NCBI GenBank assembly: GCA_019925095.2
Contig: CM034412.1
Span: 4,543,501 to 4,607,500 of the forward strand
DNA from: Dendrolimus kikuchii
Taxonomy: Eukaryota > Arthropoda > Insecta > Lepidoptera > Lasiocampidae
Direction: 5' to 3'
Length of the DNA stretch: 64,000 bases
How positions within the stretch are numbered: position 1 is the stretch's first letter; each line of letters begins with the position of its first letter. The notes beneath the pieces were generated by a model. That model had not been told where the DNA came from. It searched no databases and worked only from the letters and a program-made list of their open reading frames with translations. The position numbers and the translations under genes were made by a program. Shown one piece after another: positions 43,718 through 56,500 of the stretch.

Positions 43718-43911
43718 TACCTGTCCCGGCAGACATTGATTCTGCCCTGAAGAAATAAAATATAGAACCCTATTCCAGCTCCACCTATCGGGTCCGAATG
43801 TAGGCTATCCTATCTTTGAAGTCGGATCAAACTGCACACAGTGTGCAAATTTGATTAAAATTGGTCAAGTAGTTTAGAAGTCCATCGCGGACAAACAAGG
43901 TGACACGTAAT
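43714..43911 (-). mobile_element. Helitron-like element, family A
   Basis: Minus-strand copy of 290-492; the terminal CTAG has become CTAC/GTAG. Confidence 0.5.
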
Positions 43912-44011
<100 letters not shown>

Positions 44012-44411
44012 TATCTGTCAACATTTAACATAATTAACAATGTCACATGACCAATAATGCATTTAAACCCATAGCCATATCTGTGTGAAACGGACACTAA
44101 CATTATTCCAGATGGAGCAGTAACATATAAGACACTTTATCATGATGGCAATACAATATACTCAATGTCTGGTTCTATACCATCCATTTCCAAAAAAGCG
44201 ATTACCAAACCCAGCAGTGGGATGTTTATGGGCTGATGTGACATTTTTATTTTACTATATATACCATCTGAAACTAAATAAATAAAATTAGTTCAAGTGC
44301 AGTTTTAATCTTTGTAATTCCATGTCTGTAGATAACAAGTATTGATTAAATACACATTACAATATTTATAAAGTAATAAAATGATTGTGTAATATATTTG
44401 TTTCACAGATA

Positions 44412-44582
44412 ATGTCTAATACGGAATGGAAGGTGCATGGTGTTGCCGTGTCAACGGTAAACGAAATAAACAGCGCTCAGTTTGATTCTTTGGTTGTGGT
44501 GACCACGGACGGGGTTGCGTTGCCTCAGGCACTTGAAGATTTCATCACTGCTTCTTTAGAAGTTGATGCCGCTCTTAGCAAG
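44412..44582 (+). CDS. Aminopeptidase exon 1 (residues 1-57)
   Basis: MSNTEWKVHGVAVSTVNEIN... ALEDFITASLEVDAALSK, phase 0, donor GTATAA. N-terminal M17 domain; the acceptor CACAG precedes AT-A-ATG. Confidence 0.85.
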
Positions 44583-47500
44583 GTATAAATTACCATTAAA
44601 TTTATTAGAGCCACCTGGCACCCGACTACCTGGGCAGGTGCGGTTAGATGTCTTTCTATCCTCCAAGCGCCCACGGTCCTTAAAAAAGTACTTCAATGAA
44701 ATAGTGATTATAGCCCAGCACCAAATCCAATTTCGTCAAATGAACACCCAGGGTACTATTTTAAGTACCCCAACTTTAACCATTGCTACTAATTTCAAAT
44801 TACCTCCTTTTTATAAATAAATGACTATGAACGTATGTTCGAGGATTTTATTTGTATATGACCAAGCAACAGTGCCAACAAAAACGAAATTAATTTGTCT
44901 TTCTTGAAGTAACGTGGAACAAGATCCGTCAAGTGTGAAAATTAATCTCAATTTTATTCATGGAATCTACGATTTGTATTCATATGCTTATAAAACATAG
45001 GTGCTGATATACTATATTTGCTGTTTACATCAAAACTTTATATGGATCTGAGATAAAGTGAAAATTATCTTATTTCAATATTTAAGACCTTTTAATAGAC
45101 CTTTGGGTTAATAAAGACTATAATGGTTGTTTCGAATTTTTAAAATAATAAAATAAATGTTTCTCTTAATTTTAAAGGATCTTTTGTTATTAAATTGGTT
45201 TTTAAGTTTAATTCCATTTTAAATCTTTTTGACGGTATTTGTAAAAACTTGATACTGTGAAACTTTCTTATTTGAAGTCTAGTGCTTTTGACCCAAAGGC
45301 CTATCAAAACGTAATCTATTTTTGTCCTTTTTTTGCTTCTCCTCATTCAACTGATACAAGAAAAAAAATCATACTAGTGCGATTACAGTAAGGTAAAATT
45401 TTTAAAATCCAAAGTCTTGGGGTTTCCCCATTGATACCTTTTTTAAGGACTTTGAGCGTTTACTTCAACAAAGCCTTGCATAACCTAGGCCTCAGGAGGC
45501 TATAGATATGTATGGATATGAACTCACTTACAACCCCGTATCAAGCCTTGCTTGCAACGTGTTCGCGCGCGGACGGTGAGCGAACCAATCGTTTGCAAGA
45601 CGCAGGTCTCGAATGGCCTGTGTCTTACCTGCGAGTGATGTACGTGCCCAATCGCTGACAGTGTACATGCCGATTCGTTGACTACGTGACACGAAAATTT
45701 GGCAACACGGCGTCACCTCGTGGACTACCTGTAGACGAAATAAGGGATCTGTACATTTGACCAGACCCGCCTACCTTAAAAATCACAAAAAACTGCACTT
45801 ATCCATGCAGGAACGGAGGAAGAATACAATTTCCTGCGGCCGGGCGGCCTATCGTAAGAGGCGACAAAATAACCCTCAGCCAGGTGGTAGGGCATTTGTC
45901 CGACTGGATGGCTACCACCCCTGGTTTATAGTATGTCGCTATAACAATCTTATGTTGTGTTCCGGCATTAATGACCAAGTTCCAGTTTCCCTTAAGAGAG
46001 CAAGAGCGCATTTGTAGCACTTTTGGTGCTACAAATGTCCATAGGCGATGCTAACCGCTTTCCATCAAGTGGGCCGTCTGCCTGTCTGCTGAACTCCTGC
46101 AATAAAAAAGTTATAGATATCAGAAATATTTTATGCATATCGATCGAGTAAGTTTTTATTGTAGTTGAATATCCTGAATCGGAATCTGAAGTTAATTTAT
46201 ACCGTAATCATTGATTAATTTGAGTAAAAAAATTGGGGTTGCAATTTACTCAAAATTTTCAGGGTTTACGAGCCTCAGATTCGACTTCAGCGCAATGAAA
46301 TATATGTAGGTAGGTGGGTCTGAAATGTATAGACCACTTCTTTGTGTACTGGTGTTATTTCTAGTTATCAGTTAGTCATGTAGTCTTCTAAGTCATTCCT
46401 TCGCTGCTGAGGATTGTGTCTTTGCTGGTTGTGAACAATTACTCTCCTCCACTGAGATCGGTTTTGAGCACGGTGGAGGACTGTATTTATTGACGTGTCC
46501 AGCTGGTCAAACACCTGGTCTATCTACCTGATTGGAGATCTATCAGTTAATATTTATAAACGAACTAGAGTTTACCCCGCGGCTCCGCCCGCGGGTCAAC
46601 CTGTGGCTTTTGTTTAAAGAGCAGGCGTTAATACAGATTATATTGTACAAAATTTTTATGTTAGTGCTATTTGCCCCCGGAAGATTCAGTTCATTTTATA
46701 TCGCAAACTGTCCCATCACTTTAACAAAGTAGAGGATCTCGTGCATATTGTTCTGGAATGTGGCCACACTCTTGCCAGACTCGTCACTACATAGTGGAGG
46801 AATAAATATCATTCTAAGCAACCCTTTAAGCAGGGAGGCTGGATTATTATTTAAGGTCCTGACTAAAATATTTAAAAATAGAGTTAGTTACAGTCAAGTT
46901 TAAAATTATACTTAAGTTTATTTAATATATTAAAAAATGTAAATTTGCCATCACCTATGAAGCTGATATCGTCACTAGTGACGAAAAGTCTCTAAAAAAA
47001 AAACTCCCATCTTCCGGTTTGAAAAAAGTATTTATGTCCATTTTCGGTATTAAAACTACATTTAAACAAAATTACAGAAAAGCTGATCCAGTATTCCTAG
47101 TAGTTTTTCCGTGAATGCTTAGCAGACAGACATATCGGGTTACTATCGAATTTTTTTTTATAGAATATTAATTTTATATCTATAAACTTGAGTAATTAAT
47201 ATGTAAACTTCATAATTGGCCAAAGTGATCAAAAATACTAAAATGACGAAAATACCAAATTAGAAGAACAACAAAACCTATCCTACTTTCTGGGATAACC
47301 TTTACATAAGTCTATCCTATTATCCGGGATGAAAAGTATCCCTTGTCCACCCTCAGTATTAAAATTACGTATATACCCAATTTAAGCCAAATCGGTCCAA
47401 TAGTTTTTACGTAAAAGCATATCAAACAGAGAGTCACTTTCGCATTTATAATATTAATAATAGGGATTTTGTTTTCATAGAAATGTGCAGTTTTGAGATG

Positions 47501-50500
47501 TCCTCGCGTATCCGGTAATCGGCTGGTTATTTCTCCGACAGGTCCCATCACACCTTACGACGACGTCAGGTATGTATTGTAATTATTCTAAGATACTTAA
47601 TTTCTCTGCCTTTCCTGCCACCGCAAGTGTTTGAAGTCGTCAGCAAGCAGTCGTCAACATTTAGACTGTGAGGCTGTCTGGGGTACTCAACCTATAGTAA
47701 AATATTTACATATTGATCATTTTTATAACTACGCCATTTATTATATCATATAAAGCTACTACCATATTACTTTCTGTTAACATGCAACAATGAATAAGTG
47801 AATTGTAAGTTTTAACTCCCAAAAGAAAAAATCCTTAGCTTCGTGTCCTAGTAAAAATAATAATAGCTTGGTGTGTGATTCAGGCAAGGTTTCGTATACA
47901 AAAAAAAAATCACAAGAATACATCTATGTAGGTAAGTATATTAATAAATCAATTCTTGTCAGAGAAATTAGAAATGTATATAAAACTAAAATCAAATTTC
48001 TGTGAAACATTCGTATTTTTATTCTTGTGTTTTGTGTAATACTGATTTGTCGTAAATTTTTATATTCAACTAGGATTTGCCCGCGACTTTGTCCACATTG
48101 GATCGGTAGAAAAGATCACAGTTGTTTTATACGGAGCATTTGAATCAGCGAAAATATTGCATCGGAATCAGATTTTTTCGACCTGACCACTTTAAACCGC
48201 GCCCAAGATAATTCCCGCGGGATTCCCGGGATCTAAAGTACAGCAGATTTTAAGTTCGGGAATTTGCTGTTGTTCAACGAAAATCGCATCGAAATTGGCC
48301 CAATCGTTTTTGCGTGAATCCTGAACTAACAGACGAACACAAAAATTAAAAAAAAAAACAAAAGACTACATTTTATAATATTATAGAAAATGTGGTGAAG
48401 CGCAAGCGAGTTAGCGAACCCCATTTAGGCAGTCCCTTAAGAAAAAATATTTATTTTTCACACTATGCGAATAATCATTCTAATATAAATTTTGTCTTTG
48501 GTAGGAGCATATACGAAGCTGCCCGCGCGGGCATAGAGCGTGCGCACGCGGCGGGCTCGGCGCGTCCGGTGCTACTGGTGCAGCCGCATCCAAAATGGCG
48601 GCAAGCGGACTTGGTCGCATTGCTTGGGGCGCTTGAAGCGCTTTATGTTGTAAGTAATTTTGATTAATTGGTTTTAATATCTGACAGTAAATTTTAATAC
48701 TATATAATACCACAATAATATAATATAGTAAGTATATTATAACTTTTTAAATGTCGGCGTTTCAACAGTTGACTTTTTAGCCACCCAAGTGTTGAGAGCA
48801 CGACTGTCGTGCCATGGCAATATCTCGAATTTTGCCAATGGTTACGTTTCGTATGAAATGTAACAAACAATTCATCTGACGTGTTGTTTTTTTCATTTTT
48901 TTTTATAAATCATTACAACAAAAAATGAGAACATATATCATATATCACACACAAAACACAGGCCTGTCCTAGTTTGGGGGCAGACCGACAACTTTCAGTC
49001 TCAAGTAATGTATCTAGCATAAATATATTATTGTATATTGTAATTTACTTAAATAAAAAATAAAAAAATAGAAATAAATATTTTTTATCGTGACTAAATT
49101 GCATTTATTTAAATGAAAATACATATTATTTATATACTTTCATGTAAAGAAATGCAATTAAAAATTACGAAATTTAAAAAACATACATACATACATACAT
49201 AACTTCACGCCAGTTCCCTCGCGGGGTAGGCACGAACAACAGAGTGCCATTTAGGCTTATTCTTACACACCTCACTTGCCTCTTTGACATTCATAACTCT
49301 TGTCATGCAAGCTCGTCTGTTCTTAAGGCTCCTGACATCACCTTCTGCTAGTACACGATCAATTTGATCATGGAAGGTGTGTCGTGGCCTTCCATGACTT
49401 CTGCATCCATCCACTTTTGCATTGTATATCTGTTTAGTCATTCTTTCATCATGCATTCTTTCCACATGCCCGAACCACCGGAGCATTCCTTTCCTTACCT
49501 TCACCCCGACACTCTCTTTCAGACCAACTCTCTTTCTTACTTCGGTATTACGAACGCGGTCCACGAGCGTCACTCCGCAGATTTTGCGCAGTGCTCGCAT
49601 CTCGACCGCGTTTACTCTACTTTCATGCTCTTTCTTCCATACCCAACTCTCGCTTCCATACGTGAGCGTAGGTACCAGCACCGCGTTGTGTACGGCGAGC
49701 TGGGCCTTCTGGCTGAGGTTCTTAGCGCCTAGAAGTTTACCTAACGCTCCATTTAAACTATTCCCCAAATTCACTCTTCTTTCTATATCAGCGGTGTACC
49801 TTCCATCCCTGCTAAAAGCACATCCAAGATATACAAACTCATTCACTTGCTCCAGCATAACATCATCGACCATTATCCTTGCATTCGTTCTGGTTTCTTC
49901 TCTTTCAAACACCATAACCTTTGTTTTCTTCGCAAAATTTAAAAAAAATTGCATAATAAGGGGTTGGCTTAATTTTCTAATTGGTTTTCTATAAAAGTAA
50001 GAACGTACTTATGGTACCAACTGTCTCGCATAATTTTGTTAAGAGGTACGTATATTTACCTAATATTAAAAAAAGAAATATTGGACCTAATAAAAATATA
50101 AAATCGGAGTTTCTGGAGAAAACATTTAATATAATGTTTTCTTAAGTTTTCGCGACTAGTACACATAATAAAACTACGTTTTAACGGTTTTCAGCGCAGT
50201 ATTTTATTTGAATTTTATTATTCCGACGTTTCGGCCACAGTAGCCCTCTTCCGTGATCACAGAAACGCGGCCGAAACGTTGGAATAATAAAAATCTAATA
50301 AAATACCGTGTTGGAGACTGTTAAAACGTAGTTTTATTATAGCATTTAATAATTTAAAAAATTTAAGGTGTATGAAATTTGCAGCCTCTTCAAATCCGGG
50401 AAACGTTCCCGGACCAGGCACACAAGATAGAAGCCTTAGGAGTATACAGCGAGGGAGTTAAAGCGATTGAAGATCTGCTCAAAGAAGCGATCGCATTAGA

Positions 50501-53500
50501 GATATCAAGGTTAGTCATCTATATATATATATATCATTTGCTGTTCGTTAGTCTCGCTAAAACTCGAGAACGGTTGGACTGATTTGGCTAATTTTGGTTT
50601 TGAATTATTCGTGGAAGTCCAGGGAAGGTTTAAAAGGTGAGTAAATATGAAAAAAAATCTTGGAATATAGTTAAAACAACAATTTCGCTTTCCCTTAGAA
50701 ACTATTCCTACCTGTCAAACATTTGATGATCGGCCCGTCGTTTAGAAATCAATTAAATTTAAAAGTGTTTTTTTTTTTGAATGTCAAACGTTTGATATTC
50801 GTTACGGTTAAGTTTTGACCACATTTTTTACTAAAGTTAAACATTCTGCAATTATCATTCAGCTTTTTTATTTATTGATTCTGAGGCGGTACGAAGTTTG
50901 CCGGGTCAGCTAGTAAGTAATATTCATTTTCGAGTGTTAGTAACCCTGCTTGTCAAATTATCCCGAATGGAGAGTAAGTAGATTATTTTTAAGTTTGACA
51001 TTTGTAAGCTGTCATCTGTCAGTTTAGTCTGTGTAGTAAAAAAAATGTTAAAAATAGAATGTGTAGCTAAATAAATGTGGGATTGTGAATATTTCTGAAT
51101 GTATAAATAGTTTTCTATAAAATAGTTGAGAATGTTTCCGAACGATGTGTGAGCGAGAAAGATGATGATACATACATACATACATACATAACTTCACGCC
51201 AGTCCCCTTGCGGGGTAGGCACGAATAACAGAGCGCCATTTAGGCCCATTCTTACACACCTCACTTGCTTCTTTGACATTCATAACTTTTGTCATGCACG
51301 CTCGTCTGTTCTTAAGGCTCCTGACATCACCTGCTGCTAGTACACAATCAATTTGCTCATGGAAGGTGTGTCATGGCCTTCCACGACTTCTGCATCCATC
51401 CACTTTTGCATTGTATATCTGTTTAGTCATTCTTTCCACATGCCCGAACCACCGGAGCATTCCTTTCCTTACCTTCACCCCGACACTCTCTTTTAGACCA
51501 ACTCTCTTTCTTACTTCGATATTACGAACGCGGTCCGCGAGCGTCACTCCGCAGATTTATGCTCTCTCTTCCATACCCAACTCTCGCTACCATACGTGAG
51601 CGTAGGTACCAGCACCGCGTTGTGTATGACAAGCGGGGGGGCCTTCTGGCTGAGGTTCTTAGCGTAATATATATATATATATATATCAGTATTTTTTGTT
51701 CGTATATTTCGTTTAACATTATATAATTTAATAAAATTTATTATAAATATTTGTATGCTCCTACGTGAGCAAAACATGTTTACACTATAACATATATGTC
51801 AAGTGTTTGACCATGTTTTGAACCAATAAATTTGATTTGGTAAAAAAGGGTGAAGTTTGAATGGGAGCGTGGGTTGAGAGCTGCTGTTGGACGAAGGACG
51901 ATGGTATAATTATAAGAAGATAAATAGTAAAAATGCACATAAGACACACACTGCACATGCACTTTTTAACACCAGCATTTAACAGATACATTCTACATTA
52001 GTATAAGTTTAGTATTAAAATTAGAATAAATCAATATAATAAGTTATTCCTAAGGTACACCACAACACAAATATCAAATAAGCGTGTATAAACTTTAAAA
52101 ACTTTTTTCTAAATTAAGTTGTAAAAAAGGGTACGGAACTGGAATCCGTAGAGTTGATAATAATAATAAAAAAATTTAGTAAGAATATGTTTGTTTTAAG
52201 AAGATGTAATTAGAAGATTAAAGTGTTGTTTGAATTTGGAACAGCTCTAGTTATAATATTTTCTTAAGTTTTCGCTACTTGTATACATAATAATTAGATT
52301 AATTAAAATAAATTAGGCTATTAATTATTAAATTAAATTAGATTAGGCTCCCATAGAGTAAATAATAACCATAAACAAAATTAAAATTAAATAATTAAAA
52401 TTAACATGTTGGCGGTAGGCTAAATAAAACTTTAACAATACTCGTTGACACTTGACATCTTTGTCTTCCGTGATCACGGCCACTGAAAAGTGGCCGAAAC
52501 GTCGGAAAAACCAAAATCAAATAAAATTACCGCGCTTAAAACCGTTAAAACGTAGTTTTATTAAGCTTCGTTATTTCAGCACCACATAAATGTATGATTT
52601 TTTTAAGGCGGGGGAAATGCTATTTACGCATAATACTGGGTCCTTTGCAAGGGATTAGACCATAGTTGATCACGAAGGCTTTCCTCTTTGATAAGGGGCA
52701 ATCCGAACACTAATCAAGCCAGCTTGTGTGGAGACTCAGAGAAGCTACACGGGCAACACCCACTACCCACTAAAACCACCCTCCTCCCATGTGCCCCGCG
52801 CTTTTTATGTAGGAAAGGCTGAGACTTAGAACGTAGTTACGCCCAGTCGGATCCAGCGCAAAAAGTGCCTGATTGTGCCCCGGGAATCAAAACACATTCA
52901 CTTCGTCAGCGGGGCTGATGAATCCTTTGCTCCCTTGATAGCTAAAGGCCCCCCGAACATACAATACATGTATGATTTGCTAACTTTCGTTAATAGAGGC
53001 GTGAGCCGCGACATTGGCGGTTCGGACCCCGAGCGTATGACGCCCCGCGCCACCGCGAAATACCTCCACGACGTGTTCCAAGGGAGCGGCGTCAAAATAA
53101 GGGTGGTGGACGACATAAACACCATTGAGAAGGAGTATCCTCTGTTTGCAGCTGTAAACAGGGCCGCCAACAGCGTCGACAGACACAAAGGTGTGAAATT
53201 ATATAATATTATTAAATAATAGTACATTATGGTACTAGTGTGTAACATTGGTGATTACCGCCGAGGCGCCATTGAGACTCGAGCCGTAGGCGAGGGTCTT
53301 AAGAGAGCCGAGGACGGTAATCATCAATACACACGTGTATCATACGACGTTTTTCAACACACTTGTAACACACAATAACAACATAAACTCATTTTATTTA
53401 GTAGATACAAAAAAGTTATATATGAGTGAAAGTTTTATTTATTAAACGCGTACGAGTTAAAATTATCTATTTAAATAAGAAGTTGCATGAAATGAGCAAG

Positions 53501-56500
53501 CAATAGGAACATTAATTTATTTGTTCTATAGAACACGATCTTTTTTTTTTGAATAAAAACTTTTTTAAGAACAAAGCAACTCAACCAATAAATTAAAAAA
53601 AAATAAATCTATAACTCACTAGTGAGTTATAATGTTTTTTACTCACAGTTTGATAATGGGTGTCATTCTGTGCCTAATTGCGGTGACCATAGAGCCACTT
53701 TATGAGCAAGTGTGTTGAAAAATTATATTATATCCGTGCAGGAACGGAGAAAGAATACAATTTCCTGCGACCGGGCGGCCTATCGTAAGAGGCGACAAAA
53801 CAACCCACAGCAAGGTGGTAGGGTATTTGCCCGACTGGATGGCTACCACCCCTGGTCTAGAGTATGCCGCTATAACAACCTTCAGTTGTGTTCCGGCATT
53901 AGTGACCAGGTTCCAGTCTCCCTTAAGAGAGCAGCAGCGCATTTGTAGCACCTTTGGTGTTGCAAGGTCTGCCTGTCTGTTGCACTCCTGCAATAAAAAA
54001 ATATAAAAAAAAAATTAGTCATATAGTGCTACTAACTTTTGTTAACATAACCTTGTTTACTTTGATGACTATAATTTTCTATAAAAAGATTATTAGAGCA
54101 ATTATTCGATTAAAAGAAATTAAATGAACCATTGCAGAGCTCTCTCATGTCGGCGCTTTCTTTGGTAAATATCGTCAAATTATGTCAAAAAGGTCTTTGC
54201 TTTAAATTCCGCTAGATATCCTTGGTAAACTTTAAAATCATTGCTCATGAAACATTGTTTATAATTCACTGATTGATCGACTAGAGATAAGGTAGAATGT
54301 TGCCAGGAGGTAAAAAAAAGTAGTTCTAGACCTTTTATGGTCAGGTTATAATTGTAATAATTTTCGACTTTTAGGATGCATCGTGTTTTTGGAATATGAA
54401 CCAAAGTTCTACGACAAGACTGTTATGTTCGTCGGAAAGGTAAACATATGATTTATGATACTGTACAAACATTAAAACACGCACACACCGACAGCAGTCA
54501 CACCTAGTATTTTTATAGGAAAACTAGCGTTTCACCCGCGCTCTATCCCCGTGGTATATACCGTCATGTTATATAGCCTATGACACTCTCTGTTAACGTA
54601 GCTTCCCAACAGTAAAATAATTTTTAAAATCGGTTTAGTAGATCCAGAGATTAGCCCCTACAACGTCACAAATTCACAAACTTTACCTCTTTGTAATATT
54701 AGTATAGATTTATATGCTTATGGACCCAGCAGATGTTGTCCTAAGAATAAGATCTAGGTCCAATTGTGGATGTGAACCACCGAGGAACACATTCAAATAA
54801 AAATTCTTCAAAACCCTGGAACCCAATTGCAGCACCAGCATTAGAGTCCAATTGTGAATCTGAATCATTCTCGAATCTACTTGAACACACAAAAAATTTA
54901 ATGAAAATCATTCCTATATAATAGAAGAATTTTATATATAAAGACACGACGAGTATGGACTTATGAGATGTGGTGTTTTTCTAGGGGGTGACTTACGACA
55001 CCGGGGGTTGTGACATCAAAGCCGGGGGTGTGATGGCCGGCATGTCTAGAGACAAGTGCGGAGCAGCCGCAGTCGCTGGATTCCTTAAGGTATCTCGCCG
55101 ACCGTTCATTTGCCCTACTATCGCTTAAAATTTGAAATAAGCTCCACACGAGTAATATCAAAATTAACCGATGGTAAGGCAAGTGAATGAATAGTAATAC
55201 CTATAATGCGATTCAAATGAGAATAGGATCGACTTTGGGCCATATTGTGACTTTAAATAACTTTAAATAATATATTAAGACAATTTACTACTAATTTAAC
55301 CTTTTTATTGAAATTTGATGTAAGACTATTTATTATTTTTATACTATTTATTATGACTAAACAGATATACAATGCAAAAGTGGATGGATGCAGAAGTCGT
55401 GGAAGGCCACGACACACCTTCCATGATCAAATTGATTGTGTACTAGCAGAAGGTGATGTCAGGAGCCTTAAGAACAGACGAGCTTGCATGACAAGAGTTA
55501 TGAATGTCAAAGAGGCAAGTGAGGTGTGTAAAAATAAGCCTAAATGGCACTCTGTTGTTCGTGCCTACCCCGCAAGGGAACTGGCGTGAAGTTATGTATG
55601 TATGTATGTATGTATGTATGTACTATTTATTATTGATATGCAAATAAGTTTTTTGCAAACCATACTTTTCAAGTGACATTTGACAAATAGAGGTTATTGA
55701 CATTCCTATTCTTATTTGGATCGCACAGTATACTTTTATTACATTTTATTACAGTATAATTTTAATAAAACATATTTTATTGTCTTTGGTGGTTTTGTCT
55801 TGTTTTCTTTTTACATTATTAATGGTTTTTCTTATTTTTTACAAATTTATTTGATTTTGGTTATTCCGACGTTTCGGCCACTTTTCAGTGGCCGTGATCA
55901 CGGAAGACAAAGATGTCAAATGTCGAAACGTCGGAAAAATCAAAATCAAATAAATTACCGTGCTTAAAACCGTTAAAACGTAGTTTTAAATATTATTAAA
56001 GTTATTAAATAACACCTTTATAAGCCATTAGCGTAGCCAGCAGGCCTTCGATTCTAAACTTTCTAATCAATTCTGGTTTTATGTAAATCAAGAACGACCG
56101 CAGAGGATTGCCGTTATAAGTACCTACCCTATGTCATATCCTATATATACCCTTGACGTCTATGCATAATTCTGTGACGACCTGTTGCGTAGTTACGGCG
56201 TGAAAATAAACATGTGCGACGTATTGGAATTTTTCAGTAGGTGGCGGCGCCGCGCCGCCGGCGCCTTCAGCGTGACAATTTCGGGTTTTTTTAAGTTACT
56301 GTATTTAAATCGACTCAATCTATGTTTGCTTCGAAAAATAATCACAAACCAAAATCTGAAATCTAAAAGGAAAACATCGGCAGCAAGCCGGGAATAAATA
56401 AGCAGAATTCAAAGATGCGAACACTACCTCTCTTCTTTTCAGACTATCCATCCATCTTTTCTATATCATTCTTACAACTTAACAATCTATTTTAGAAAGC

